64,000 nt of DNA from Gadus chalcogrammus (Eukaryota; Chordata; Actinopteri; Gadiformes; Gadidae): contig NC_079417.1 in NCBI RefSeq assembly GCF_026213295.1, forward strand, positions 3,666,906-3,730,905. The letters are read 5' to 3'. Position 1 is the stretch's first letter, and each line of letters starts with the position of its first letter. This document shows positions 49,868-63,505 of this stretch, in pieces. The translations under genes were made by a program, and so were the position numbers. The notes under the pieces were generated by a model that saw nothing but the letters and a program-made list of their open reading frames with translations, ran no database searches and was not told where the DNA came from.

Positions 49868-50265
49868 ACAGCTGGGCCCGTAACCTGGCCTGTTACCCCA
49901 GGCTGGTAGGTAACCAGGCTAGAGTTAGAACAGCCGGGCTAGTAACCAGGCTAATAACCAGGCTTACGTTAAAACAACATGGCTCGTAGCCGGGCTTAAT
50001 AACCAGGCCAGAGTAAGAACAAGCAGGCTAGTAACCAGGCTAGTAACCAGGCTAGTAACCAGGCTAATAACCAGGCTTACGTTAAAACAACATGGCTCGT
50101 AAACGGGCTTATAACCAGGCCAGAGTAAGAACAAGCAGGCTAGTAACCAGGCTAGTAACCAGGCTAGTCACCAGGCTTATGCTAGAACAACTTGGCTAGT
50201 AGTCAGGCTTATAAACCGGCTATGACAGGCAGAGTAACCATACTAGCGCTGAAACAACCGGGCTA
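49868..50265. repeat. CCAGGCTAGTAA minisatellite with an about 117-bp higher-order unit
   Basis: Short AACCAGGCTAGT units are embedded in a larger repeat that includes CTTACGTTAAAACAACATGG and GGCCAGAGTAAGAACAAGC, present twice clearly and a third time diverged. Confidence 0.9.
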
Positions 50266-50399
50266 GTAGTGATGGGAATCTGCAGGGACCTCACGATACT
50301 ATTTTATTCCGATGCCGATACAATATGTTCTGCAATTCCGTAGTGGGGATAAGATATTATGAATGAGTGAATATAACCCACTAAGAGATGTCCACTTCC

Positions 50400-50572
50400 A
50401 CTTAGAGATGTCCACTTCTTACTTTAGTCTTACTTTTATTTTAATATATTTTATTTATAATTTTCTATTTTATAGTCTTATCTTCTATGCTTGTAATTTA
50501 CTTTTGTTCGGAGCACCTGGAACGAAACAATTCCCCCCTGGGATTAATAAAGTTTTCTGATTCTGATGATAT
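50400..50572 (+). mobile_element. LINE/SINE-type 3' tail
   Basis: Ends CAATTCCCCCCTGGGATTAATAAAG plus a TTCTGATTCTGAT tail, the form seen at 3' ends of many fish LINE and SINE copies. The 5' part is AT-rich and unrecognisable. A more diverged tail (CATATTCCCCCTCAGGGATAATC) lies near 53630-53680. Confidence 0.5.
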
Positions 50573-50617
50573 TCAGTACAATTCAATCTTCAGTGTGGTA
50601 TGACCTATGGTTAGAAC

Positions 50618-50891
50618 CAGGGGCGTAGCCAGGAGGGGGGGGGGGGTATTTTAAGTGCAATATTTATTCATAACGTCGGATTATAATACTTTAAATAAGA
50701 ATGATAAGTCAAAGTTAGATCAAATTAATAATGCAAATGTTTCAGCTCTCTTTAGACCGTTTCCGTGTAGGAAACGTTTTTTTTTTTTAATATATATATA
50801 TATATACTGGGGGGGGGGGGGCAGCGGGGTGGACGTCCTCTGACCAGGAGGGGCCGTGGCCCCCCATGGCCCCCACGTGGCTACGCCCCTG
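50618..50891. mobile_element. hAT-type MITE (non-autonomous)
   Basis: Terminal inverted repeats CAGGGGCGTAGCCA and TGGCTACGCCCCTG enclose 274 bp that includes G-runs and an (AT)n. The element is flanked by a perfect 8-bp target-site duplication, GTTAGAAC at 50610-50617 and 50892-50899. Confidence 0.93.
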
Positions 50892-51378
50892 GTTAGAACG
50901 CTGTCATTTGTTGATCCTGACTTCATTGTACCATGCATACATCTCAATGTGTAATTCGGCTGTGTTTCTATCCTAATTTCATGATACATTTTACAGTAAT
51001 AGAGCCAGACTGTATAGCGTTGAACAAACATAATTATGACAAACATTCCTTTTCACTGGTTGTTCAACTACTAGTCCTGTCTGTTTGAAGAAGGACAAGG
51101 GGATGAAAAACAAGGGGATGACAAACGGCTGTCATCTCCTCTCTCTGCATCTCTTAGTTTGACATCACCTCATCTAAAGGTCCTCTCTATTTTGGTCTCC
51201 TGCGGTGAGCCCTCAGTGTGTGGTGTTAGTTTCGCGTTGTTTTAACCTGAGCGAGTCTGTCCCTGGAAATCTCGGAAGCCAAGTTATAATAAGGTTACAT
51301 ATGAATCTTATTCCTATTGAGAATGAAGCAGGAAAAATGTTTCTGAAAACAGCAGAAAACACAGATACTCGCACGCGC

Positions 51379-51382
<4 letters not shown>

Positions 51383-51426
<44 letters not shown>

Positions 51427-51443
51427 CACACACACACACACAT
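51383..51443. repeat. (CA)n microsatellite
   Basis: CA run with one ATGC interruption. Confidence 0.95.
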
Positions 51444-52435
51444 CCACGTCAAAAGTGAAAAAATGTGTGTGACTCCTGACGCTCCTAGTTCTGCCTCACG
51501 TCCTTGTTTGCTGAAGTGTTTGTTCAGCGGGAGAGATCCTTGTGAGAGGAGCTCACACATGCGCTCTCAGTTAAACTGTTGCTGACGCATCTCTAGTTCA
51601 TTCAACAACGTAGAGACGCGTTCATTGGCGTTAGCACATCAGACTCCACAATGTCTAAATATTTAACCTATAACTTATGTTACACGTGTGTTACGCTACG
51701 TACCTTTTTCAGTCGGCTTCAAGATCAAGATGTGAGCTTCTTTCAAGAGAGACAGGGACTCTGACGTCCAAATCGAGTCACACGAAAACAATGTCACCGT
51801 AACTGGGATGTCTTTTTGTGCATAAATAGGTTTGCCAGGCAAAGTATTTGCCAGCATCCAAATCACGGAGTCTTCATTCCTTATTGCCAGTGTGTTGTTG
51901 GGTGGAGGGCAAAGTCATAGTTCTGCCTCCTGTGCGACCAACGACGAGTTTGGTTGACAATCCCATCGGATGGAGAGCCCGTGCCTGCGCGCACCAGATG
52001 CGTAAACTGGGCGAATGGGTGTGACCGCGCAGACACGCGCAGGCGCTCTAATAACACCGCCCTCCAAATCAAAGATTATTTAACTCCGTCTCAAAGTTAT
52101 TCAATAAAAAAATAATGGAAAGAAAGGACGAACGAAACATTGCTAGAAAGAGAATAAGACAGAACAATTATAATTGAACGTATACGTTATGTGAAACTCT
52201 GCCAACGCCAGATGTTCCTGCTGCTACGTCGGGGAGGTGTAGAGGTGCATCCCTTTTCTCTCAGATGTCCTTATTCCTCCATCTCTATGGTCCTGCTCCA
52301 GATCCACTCTGATCCGGTTCCAGGTCATCTCCTGGCTGGTTCGTTCAAGGCCTTCCCTAGCCCTGGCACAGTTGTCCTTGGCAGAGATATATGGAGGTAT
52401 TTTAAGGAATGAGCCTTTTTCCTGGATAACAGAGA

Positions 52436-52438
<3 letters not shown>

Positions 52439-52530
<92 letters not shown>
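52439..52530. repeat. (CT)n microsatellite
   Basis: About 90 bp of pure CT. Confidence 0.95.
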
Positions 52531-52533
<3 letters not shown>

Positions 52534-52664
52534 GTCAGATCCGTCCATTTTGCTCCTCAGACTCCACTCCAGCCGACCTTTTCCATCCTCTAGTTTTAGA
52601 GGATAGTTAGTTTTCCAAACGTACAAGTCTGAAACAGCCTACTACAACATGCAAAATGTTGTGC

Positions 52665-52682
52665 AATGTAAGATTGTGTGGT

Positions 52683-52774
<92 letters not shown>

Positions 52775-52792
52775 ACCACACAATCTTACATT
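52665..52792. repeat. 128-bp perfect palindrome centred on (AT)n
   Basis: The arms AATGTAAGATTGTGTGGTGG(CA) and (TG)CCACCACACAATCTTACATT flank about 84 bp of AT dinucleotide, which is itself self-complementary, so the whole block is a palindrome. The arms are 22 bp without mismatch. Confidence 0.93.
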
Positions 52793-53696
52793 AATATACA
52801 TCAATACATGTTAGAATTTAAACAAATAAAATAGATTTTGGTTTTCACCAATCAATGGATGCACATAAATAGACTGAGACTTGTCTGACAGAGCTAAACG
52901 AATAGTGTGTTCACAAGCAAACCGTTGGAGATTGGTTTTGTGTTACAAATTCGCTGTGATATAAATTCGTCATGTTGTGAATCACTCATCGCTCCTATCA
53001 ATATCAGAGTAAGATGGTGTTTACGAGCATTGTATTCTGGGATGCAACGTTAGTTCATTTCGACACAACGTCCAACTTTAACAACGTCCAACATGTCCAA
53101 CTTGTAAACTGTGGGCTTGGCAGCGGCTCCAGTGGAGATGTCCCAGATATGAATTGTCCTCACCCTTCTCTTATCTATAAATGTCGAGTCATCCGACTCC
53201 ATGGGGGGTCCGAAGGAGCCTTTATTGCGGTCAGGACTGGGTTGAACCAGATCGGAGTGTAAGGCAGGCAGCTGCCGGGGGGACCCACGGGGGGTTGCGA
53301 CCCCTCATCCAGATGCCATTAGCAACTCCAAGGGCGGCCTCTTGATGGGGAACCAGTTGTCATGGAGACCCACAGCGTCTCTGTTCTGACAACAGGCCGT
53401 TGCATGATGGGAGTTGTAGTAAAATGAAGAAGCCAAGAGATCTTTTTATTTAAGTGTACGGTATCCGGTAAGAAATATTAAATATTTCTACTGGAAAATT
53501 CCACAGATTCACTGAAAATGTCATGCTAATGGCCACGATACATGTTGTTTTTCAACCTATTCTTATGCAGATTGTTAAAGTAATCGCGGTTTTATATTGA
53601 TATTTTTCATATTGTGCGCTGCTGCCACAACATATTCCCCCTCAGGGATAATCAAAGCATCCTCATTATCTTATCTCTCTCATGTGTCGCGGAACA

Positions 53697-54220
53697 ACAG
53701 CATGACTGCTAGCATGTGTTGAATGAGAGCAGCATGACTACCAACATGTATTGTATATAACTCAAACAGCATGACTGTTAACTTGTCTTGCATAAGAAAA
53801 GCATGACTGTTAACATGTAATGCATAAGAATAGCATGACTGTTAACATGTCCTGCATAGTAACAGTAGGACTGTTAACATGTCCTGCATAGTAACAGCTG
53901 GACTGTTAACATGTATTGCATCAGAACAGAATGACTGTTAACATGTCTTGCATAAGAAAAACATGACTGTTAACATGTCTTGCATAAGAACAGAATAATT
54001 GTTTACATCTCTTTCAGAAGAACAGCATGACTGTTAACATGTTTTGCATAAAAACAGTATAATTTTTAACATCTCTTGCATAAGAACAGTATCATTTTTT
54101 AACATGTCTTGAATAAGAACTGCACAAATGATAACATGTCTTTAATAAGAATAGTGTGACTGCTAAGACGTCTTGTATAAGACCAGCACTGCTGCTAGCA
54201 TGTCTTGTATAAGAACGGGA
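53697..54220. repeat. 32-bp minisatellite, about 16 diverged copies
   Basis: The unit AGCATGACTGTTAACATGTC plus TTGCATAAGAAC repeats with point changes; copies are more diverged towards both ends. Confidence 0.92.
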
Positions 54221-54469
54221 AAGACAGAGAGCTGATAGCCCTCCCCCCCTGTGGGCCAACAGAACCGAAATAGCACGGCTCGATCGTAAAACAGAAACGC
54301 TCTCACACACAAGGGGCGACGGCGAGGTCAGTCGCCTCAACCTTATCGCTGAGAGTGCTTCAGAGCTTCAGATGAAGGAGAGGGAGGGGGTGAACCTCGG
54401 TAGGTCTAGTTAGAGGGGAGAGGCACCAGGACTAACACGCATGTGCTTACAAGTACACACCGGATGATA

Positions 54470-54680
54470 CGATAACTTTATTTACTGTTGAGTCATGCAT
54501 CACGCTTTAATCCAAAGCTACTTAGAGTGTATTCAGATACATGTCATTAGGAGCAGTTGGTGGCTAGGGGACATCTGGCTCAACGATGCCTATGCTGGGG
54601 ACATTGGGCACAGACCTCTTCAGCTGTGAGTCAGACTGACCAACCATTAGACTACCCTGACCCCCCCCCCCCCCTGACAT
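54470..54680. mobile_element. Diverged fish dispersed repeat
   Basis: CACGCTTTAATCCAAAGCTACTTAGAG followed by CATTAGGAGCAGTTGG and a closing AACCATTAGACTACCCTGACCC resembles the family at 63124, but more decayed. Confidence 0.45.
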
Positions 54681-54759
54681 GAACATACAATCAAAGAGCT
54701 ACAGAAACCCTAATAATCGGTGTGTTGAGTGAGGTTCACTCCCAAAAACCTTTTCTAAA

Positions 54760-54840
54760 CCTTTTTTTAATTTTTTTTTTAACCTTTATTTTTCCAGATA
54801 AAACATTAAGAACAGTTTCTTATTTACAATATTGATCAAT
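54760..54840. mobile_element. Fish dispersed repeat, AACCTTTATTTNNCCAG type
   Basis: AACCTTTATTTTTCCAGATAAAACATTAAGAACAGTTTCTTATTTACAAT-type sequence follows a poly-T; this form is widespread in fish genomes. Only a short fragment is present. Confidence 0.4.
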
Positions 54841-55503
54841 ATTGACCTTCCATTGAAATCATGTCACACGGCGTCGATAATGCTACGGCAGGAAGGCGGT
54901 CGAGTTGGTGTAAAGACCGGGGGGGCTGAGCAGAACGTAGGGGACACGGGTATCACAAGTCTGGCGGTAAACAGCCTGCACACCACGTGGGACTGGTTTC
55001 GCTGTTGTTTGAGCCTGAACTCTGCAGGGTACATCTGCTAACGTCTTTCAAAGGGTCTCCTGGGAAGACGGTAATGAATAATAAGAACGTCAACTCAGGA
55101 GGAAAGTGTAGGGGACGGCGGGGCAATGGGACACCGGCTTGTTCAAGACCCTTCCGCTCCTTCTTTGAATCCTCTGCTGTGACATGTGATCAGGTGCTTT
55201 CGAGAGCCGGTGCAGCGCTTCTTGTCATGGAGAGACGGGCGCGTCGACTGGTGATGGATGGGCCCTGGCATTTCGGTCGCCAGGGAAACGGCGGTGTTTG
55301 AGGGTGTGTTTTTTGCCGCAGTGAGTGGAGGGGGACAGATGTGTGGCTTGCGACGCTCGAACGTGACATGCGAGGTTTCCCGGTCCCTGACTGAGAGATG
55401 GGTTCAACTGAACAGTCGGCGGGCTTCTCAAGAAGTGTCTACACACACACACACACACATACACACACACCTGGTCTAGCAACAGAGATGACTAGAATGA
55501 TAC

Positions 55504-55570
55504 GGATGCTAATATATTAGCATCCACTCACACCAGTCATACTGCAGTTGCTGTATGACTGGTGTGAGTG
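55504..55570. repeat. Perfect 22-bp palindrome next to an 18-bp-arm hairpin
   Basis: GGATGCTAATA / TATTAGCATCC at 55504-55525 is a perfect palindrome. It is followed at once by arms CACTCACACCAGTCATAC (55525-55542) and GTATGACTGGTGTGAGTG (55553-55570) around a 10-nt loop. Confidence 0.95.
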
Positions 55571-55899
55571 CGTTTGTACGAGAGTGTGTTTCGGTGTGTT
55601 TGTGCGTGCGCAAACCGCATGCGTGTGTGTTTAGTTGACACGCCCGTGTGCGTTGGGTGCGTGTGTTTCTCGGTCTTTGTGCGTGTTATTTTGGCTTGTG
55701 GAAGACTCAAGGGGAAAACGGCAGCGGAGAAAATAACTTTCCTGAGTGCCCAGCTGCACCACCAGGGCCCCCGAAGTCCCCCAGGATTTCCCCCCTGAAG
55801 AGCAGACCCACTCCGGGGCCTGCTGCTGAGAGCCTGTCAGCATCCACACAACCCTTCCAGTGGAAATACCTTGGCCGGGTCTCCAGTGGCTAATGGGTG

Positions 55900-58470
55900 G
55901 CTACATTTTCATAAGGAACTAAACTCCGGTTCCTAGAGACACAGAATCCAGTCTCCAGAGTTTGGAGGGAACCATCGGGAGGTGGTCGCGGTGGTCACGG
56001 GGCCCGGAGGGAGTTGTAAAGACGTCAAATCGGCTGATTCAGGGTAGGGGTGGAAACCAAGACAGAAGGGTTCAACTTTACAGTCCGCCCCACACTGCTG
56101 TGTGGGAGCGCAGGATGTGCAGGTACGGAACAGAACAAGCCCCGCCCACCCTGTGCCAGGACGGATCAGGGGGGACGTCACCAGTGACACTTCACCCCCT
56201 CGTGCACTTCTCGAGGACACACACACGTCACACACACACACACACACACACACACCATATGCTATCTGCACTAATCCCCACACAGGTGCAACCAACCCCC
56301 CCCCCCACCCCCTCCTCCCCTCGGCACTGTGGGTAAAATTAGTGCGCCGGTAAATCCACCTAACCCCGGACGGGCGACCGTATCGGCCCCGCCGTGTCGC
56401 CCCGGCCCCCCGGCTGTTAACGGGGTCTCGCTTACCAACCCCGCGTTCCAGTGTCGCCGTGGTAACCCGAGACCGCGCTGGCCAGAGATGGAGCAGCAGG
56501 ATATAAAGGCCACTGAGGTTTCCAATCGTAACGTTTCGCTTTCGGCGTTGGCCCGACATCGGAGTCGGCGGCTTTGGGGGACGTCCCGGTCCCGGAGGGG
56601 TCCTGGTGGGGGAAGCCGGGAGGGAGGAGAGGAGGAGGAGACGCGGACAATTAAATGCTCTTAGCGTCGTGTGGAATAACAAACGTTTCGGTTCGAAATA
56701 GCAACATTTAAAGTGCCGCTCATGTCTGGCTGCTCTCCGAACACTTAGCCTCCTGTTTCTTGCTGAGGGCAGCAGATATGAAAAGTGCATAAAACAGATT
56801 GTGTTGCTCATCTCTGACACCCCTGACACACAAAATGGCCGCGTAACAACTGTGAAACCAACACCAGGCGGCACGGCTCTATCTGGAGATATTTTCCAAG
56901 CAGGTTTTATGATGGATATTTCCAAAGGCCTTCTCATTTATCGTATTTATAAAGCCCTTAATCACAGTTACAGTCTCCAAGGGCTTTAGGCCCCCCCCCC
57001 CCCCTCCTGCTTGTTCACCATCCTGACATAATCCCAGCTACTGTAGTGTCCATGAGCAAGCCCGGTACAAATGTAAGACCTTTCTGTGAAACTGCTCCCC
57101 TCCGAGCGGTGAATCCAGAGAACACAGAAGCAAACACCTTCTCTGTGGGGAAAACAGATGCAGCAATACCAAATTGAAACAGGGTTTATTTTGAGTAAAA
57201 AATAAAAAGAAAGGAAAAATGTGTATCTGAAAATGATTTAATTCTAGTTTGTGCCAAGCAAATAAAATCTGAAAGATTAAAAGTCCTAACCATCACATGG
57301 ACACTTTTAGCTTCAAAGCACTTACAATAATATGAGACACGATCACACTGGTCTGGGGGAGGTTTACACGTCTAACAGCGGTAAGATGTGTGATGTTTCA
57401 CCTCGGAGAGCTATGGCCCTGCAAACTATTTTCAACGGCCAAGACATCACTTCAACGGCCAGAAGCTGGAGCACGGTTTCCCAAAGGGGCATGTCGCGCC
57501 CACAGAGAATACAGGACTCTGGATGTTGGACCTAGCGAGGGTGAACGGTGAAATTGAAATGACCATCTTCAGGAAGGAAGCTTTTGCTGGAAGATCAAGT
57601 CAATCGTTGTTCGTGTTCCAAGTATCTTTGTGGTAATATAACCCTTTATCCCCACTTTGGCGATTCCGATGATATGAGTCAATGAAGCGTGGTCTTGTGC
57701 GAGAGACGAAGGAGAATTGCCAAGGAAGTGACATCACTCGGCGCCATCACCTCCCCCTTAGACTTTCACTTTATTTGGTGACTCTTGAAAGTCTGAGTTG
57801 GAACCAACGGGCAGAGTTTTCCTGGACTGAACCATCTGTGACAGATCAGAGGAATGGAACAGGAACATGGCAATCTTTTATTTACCTTTTATAGACACAT
57901 TATCGTGTGGTTTGAAACCAGATCCCAGGGAATGGTGGATAAACGACTGTCTCCGGTTCTGAATCCAGGGCGGAGAACTCTACGGAGTTTACTGAGGAAC
58001 CCCAAAGAACAAGCTACTAAGAACATACTAAACCTGTGAGATATGCGAGCGGGGAACGAGATGTTCTCACCGCCGAGACACGATGCCACAGGTTAACACA
58101 CACACACACAGGGGGCATGTATACACACAGGCGCAATGAAATAGAGATGAGTAGACTACATACTAAACGGAGGCAGATGCAACATTACACAACCTTCTCT
58201 TCACTCTGAGAAGTACAGCAAACATAATAAAATGCTATGTCAGAAGAAAGCACTCGCAAACAAACAGACGCTTTATAAAGCTTGGAATAAATACGCAAAA
58301 TTGGAAGCAGCTGGCTTGGCAGTGGCTGCAACTGTGACCTGCAATCACATGAAAACACATTTCTGCTTCTGTGGCTTCCTCTCCTGAGAGCCAGTCACTA
58401 AAGAAGAAGAAGGGAAAACGCTTTTCCAGCAGGAAGAAGGGAACACGCAAGAATGCCTTTGGAAAACCTC
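55900..58470. other. Region without recognised genes
   Basis: CpG-richer around 56.3-56.7 kb, with a (CA)n at 56220-56256 and a C-run at 56992-57004. The 334-codon minus-strand frame at 55933-56937 matches no family I know and has no splice support. A minus-strand AATAAA lies at 57185-57190. Confidence 0.35.
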
Positions 58471-59217
58471 AACCCGTCTAGTAGCCACCCATGGACTTGA
58501 ACGCAACCCTGAAACACAGGCAATAAAAATGGTGGATGTTGCTATAGGGCTGTCCAGGAAAAACAGTTATGTTATATTTCTGTGGTGATGTTTGTATTAC
58601 GGGTGTGTGTTTTCGGAGCGAGGGGATGGACGTGTTTGTCCACTGGCTGTGGCGGCCTGGTCGCTTGGAGTCCGACCGACGCACGCTGTCCACTCCTCTT
58701 GTCCCCACCCTCCACACATAGGAAGCAGTAGTATCCTTAAATACGAGTCTTTATGAGTACATGAGAATGTTCACGATCGTTTACGAACAATTGTGAAAGG
58801 TGTTTTAATTGTATAATAGTTCAATGATGTCGGTGACACTCAAATGTATCATTAAATTACTGCGTCATGCAAATAAACTGCATAGTAGCCTAGGGATACA
58901 GATTCATTAAGGCTTTTGACTTTTAAGGTAATTAACAAATCAGGAGCCATAAGAATCGTATAAGTGTCCGTGGAAGGCAGCGTGTTCCTTTTGGTTGCGT
59001 AACATGATCATTACTGATGTTCTCTGGTGCTGTGTAGACGGTGTTTCCAGTAGCCCTGGTCTCGCTGTCTGACCTGAACAGAGGTATGCCTCACTCCAGA
59101 ACACCAACCAGCATGGATGCAACCGACCTGGGTTGACGCAGGACTGGCGCTCCTGCACGTGATGTTTTCACCGCAGATTGGAATGGTGTTTCCACCGGAG
59201 CTGCCGGAGTGACAAGA

Positions 59218-59219
<2 letters not shown>

Positions 59220-59306
<87 letters not shown>

Positions 59307-59371
59307 CCTCTCTCTCTCCCCCTCTCTCTCTCTCTCTCCCCTGCTCTCTCTCTCTCTCTCTCTCTCTCGCT

Positions 59372-59443
<72 letters not shown>
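59220..59443. repeat. (CT)n microsatellite with CCCC interruptions
   Basis: About 220 bp of CT broken by CCCCTCT and CGCTAG. Confidence 0.95.
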
Positions 59444-59447
<4 letters not shown>

Positions 59448-60125
59448 CAACGAAAATGGTCCACCCGCTGACATCGCTATGCTAGATGCTTCACTGCTAA
59501 GCTTGCTACCTGCAACAGAGCCAAGCAATGAATTAATAACAGCTTTGGCTGCAAAACACTGATCAATATAGGCAACAACAAAGCATACACTGTCATGAAA
59601 TGTCGTAATATGGAGCTGGGTCAAACTCGAGCATGTATTTATCTATAATTAAACAAATAAAACACTAGGCATATAAAATAAAGGTAATAACAATGGCAAG
59701 AAATGGCCGCCAGTTTTCTGGTCATTCTCGTGAAGCCTTCCAGTTTGTTTTTTATAGGGGGCAGGGGGACTATGATGCTGGCCTTGCTCAGGGGCATCAG
59801 GTGATGCCCGTCATGACACCCTTCTCTTTCTCTATGCCTAGACATGACCATATCGCCATCGGCAACCGTTACCACAAGGACATTCGTTTCAGATGAGTTG
59901 AATGGTTGATTCATCGTCAGACGTCTCGTCATGTGCTGCACACATGTATACTTGTCTCTGTCTCTTCCATTCCTCCATTCCTTCCACCTCTCTTTATATC
60001 ACGCCTCGTCACTCTCTTATTCTCCCTTTAAATCTAAACCTTCATCTTTCTCCATCAATAGCTTTTTCTCTTATTCTTCTTCCCCCCCACCATCTCTCTT
60101 TGTCTAGCCAGTTCTCCGCTCCAAC

Positions 60126-60651
<526 letters not shown>

Positions 60652-60727
60652 TGAGAGACCGTTTTTTTTATTTCTCCTGAGCAGACACCAGGTGTGCGGT
60701 AGGCCAGACGATGTCAAAACAACAACA

Positions 60728-60729
<2 letters not shown>

Positions 60730-60811
<82 letters not shown>

Positions 60812-60837
60812 ACACACATTCAGCTGGCTGCCACAGT

Positions 60838-60884
<47 letters not shown>

Positions 60885-60890
60885 CACAGA
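60730..60890. repeat. (CA)n microsatellite, two runs
   Basis: CA runs at about 60731-60820 and 60839-60889, separated by TTCAGCTGGCTGCCACAGTG. Confidence 0.95.
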
Positions 60891-60899
60891 TACACGGCT

Positions 60900-62500
60900 G
60901 ATGCTGAAGAGCTACAGAGAGACCTGGAGACGTCGATAAAGGATCTTCCAAGTCATCTAAAACAGAAACGGTTTGAACGTGTTTAGGTCGGCTCTGATTG
61001 GTTCAGCAGTGGCTGGAAGCGTTCTGATGGTTGTAGGACTTAGGACTGAGATGTTCCCTGACAGGGATGCGTGTCAATGAAAGAAATGAAAAGCTTTCCC
61101 CTCAATCAAAACCAACATATAAGGAGACAGACGACGCATGCAATGCTTGTTGTGGTTTTGTATTTGTGGATTTAATTGAAAGCAGATGGAGAATTCTCTC
61201 TCCAGCATGAAGCTCCCCACACAGAGTGAAGACAACTTACAAGATACGACAAGATAACAACTAGATAACAACTAGATAAAGACACAATGTCTGAGTTGTT
61301 AGGGTTATCGTTCGTAGCTACTGTCATTTTTTGTGTTTGTGTAGTGTAGTACTTTGTGATTGTACTGCAGTGTTTAGTGTGACTACTGCAGTATTTTGTG
61401 GTTTCACAGCAGTGCTCCTAAAGCATAGATTAACAAAGGCATTCCTTTATCTTATCTTATCTTATCGTGCATTTCTTTGTCACTGGCAGAAGACTGCTTG
61501 TCAATCAATCAATCCGTGAAGGGCTTTAACACGACTGCCAATCAGGGGTGAGATTTCAACACGGCAGGCAAGACTTGAAACTAAATCCACTGGCTTGTTT
61601 CCTCGAGGCGTTCCTGAACTGAATCCCATCCAGAGTTTCCCATCTGCCTTTGAGTCACTTCACTCCAGAGATATCATTTATCAGACCAAAGACAACCCCC
61701 ACGTCACACTGTTACCAGATGACAGATAGAAACAAGTCGGTTTGGAGGGGTAATATCTTATCTAATCTTTATTAGATGGACTCTCTCCATTAATTGTGGG
61801 TTTGTTAAAGGCCGTGGGGTAGTGAGCCTATTGTTTGTCAGCTGGGGTATCAATGATGTAGCGGGTGACTCCTGCCTTACCCACATCACAATTCTGCAGG
61901 GAGAATATGGCAGATTATAACATTCAGAACAATATAATGTGTTGTGATTATCTGGTGGGAACGATAATCAGTTCGCTTCACAAAGGCAGCCGGCTGTTTC
62001 CGAGGTTATTTCTTACTCCATTTCTGCCGTGATTCCTGCTCGTTTCCGAGACGTTTAGCGAGGAAGAGGAGAAGGGTTTGGAATCGAAATTGTCTGGGTC
62101 GGGAAATGAGATAAGATTAAGTGTAAGTGAGAGCTCTTCAGTTTCATCTCCTCCACTTCCAGAAGGCACCCAGGGCCAGCACAACCAAGTGAGTTTCATT
62201 TCCCACAGAATCAAACGCAAGCCTCTTCGTTCTGCCTCCTTCCCCCCCCCCCCCTCCCTCTCTGCCACACTCTGCCTCCTTCCATTCCTCCCTCCGTCCC
62301 CCCAGAACAACAATAACCTGGGCGGCCGTGTTGGAAGATGGAAATGTATTCTTTCCATTTGGGTGTTGTAGATTCTGCGGAGGGCTGGCCAGCGCGATGC
62401 CAGGGGAGCTCGCTGAATGGAACCTCTGTTCTAGACCACTGCATGTCCCAGCCGGGTCTGGGATCCAGAATCACTCTGTGGTTTTTGGGAGCGCTCCAAG
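60900..62500. other. Region without recognised genes
   Basis: Mostly unique sequence. Short TTATC repeats lie at 61448-61466. No splice-consistent coding exon was recognised on either strand. Confidence 0.35.
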
Positions 62501-62516
62501 CGCAGGAGCTTCTAGT

Positions 62517-62755
<239 letters not shown>

Positions 62756-62816
62756 TAAAGGGTTGAAGGGAAGCCAACAAACAGACACACATGTTTTTGC
62801 GCTCTCTAACCTGCAT

Positions 62817-63122
62817 CCACCTCCTCCCCTCCTTCTCACCTCCTCCCTCCCTCCCCTCCTTCTCACCTCCTCCCTCCCTCCCCTCCTTCTCACCTCCTCC
62901 CTCCCTCCCCTCCTTCTCGCCTCCTTCTCCCCTCCTTCTCCTCTCCTTCTCCCTCTCCTCCTCCTCCTCCTCTCCTCCTCTTCTATTTCTCTTCTCCCCC
63001 TCTCCTCCTCTCCTCCTCCTCTCCTCCTCTCCTTCTCCTCTCCTTCTCCCTCTCCTCCTCCTCCTCCTCCTCTCCTCCTCTTCTATTTCTCTTCTCCCCC
63101 TCTCCTCCTCTCCTCCTCCTCT
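62817..63122. repeat. Pyrimidine-rich minisatellite
   Basis: CACCTCCTCCCTCCCTCCCC-type 27-bp units (about four) are followed by two near-identical copies of about 100 bp that contain CTTCTATTTCTCTTCTCCCC at about 62978 and 63080. Confidence 0.92.
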
Positions 63123-63123
63123 C

Positions 63124-63505
63124 ATTTACATTCAGGGCATTTAGCAGACGCTTTTATCCAAAGCGACTTACAATAAGTACATTTGTCATAAGAAGTGCAT
63201 CAATATATCGCTGTCGGTACAGAAAGGATGTTCATAGAACCAAGGGCAAGTACAACAATCGCTAGGCTAACCAATTCCCCGTGTTCCAGCCATGATAGCA
63301 GCTACTGCAGTTGCTACACAGTTAAGTACTATAATACAATACGATACAATACAACACAACACAACACAATACAGTGTACAATGGTGGCCAGAAGGGGGAG
63401 GGTGGCTGTGCAGAGTCGAGGTGGACTCTGAACAGGTGAGTCTTGAGTCTTTTTTCGGAAGATAGTGAGCGACTCTGCGGTCCTGAGAGCGGCAGGGAGC
63501 TCGTT
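63124..63505 (+). mobile_element. Fish dispersed repeat, GGCATTTAGCAGACGC family
   Basis: TTTACATTCAGGGCATTTAG and CAGACGCTTTTATCCAAAGC GACTTACAATAAG are a repeat I recognise as very common in fish genomes, here continuing to GCAGGGAGCTCGTTCCACC. It is inserted between pyrimidine tracts. No terminal repeats or duplication were found because of the simple-sequence flanks. Confidence 0.6.

Noticed and set aside
51200..51710. Minus-strand exon ending at a GTACGT donor near 51703 as the thrap3 leader exon
   Set aside because: The same bases read as an acceptor on the plus strand and nothing else supports either reading.
55933..56937. 334-codon minus-strand open frame
   Set aside because: No recognisable domain, biased composition in a GC-rich patch, a (CA)n inside it, and no splice-site context.
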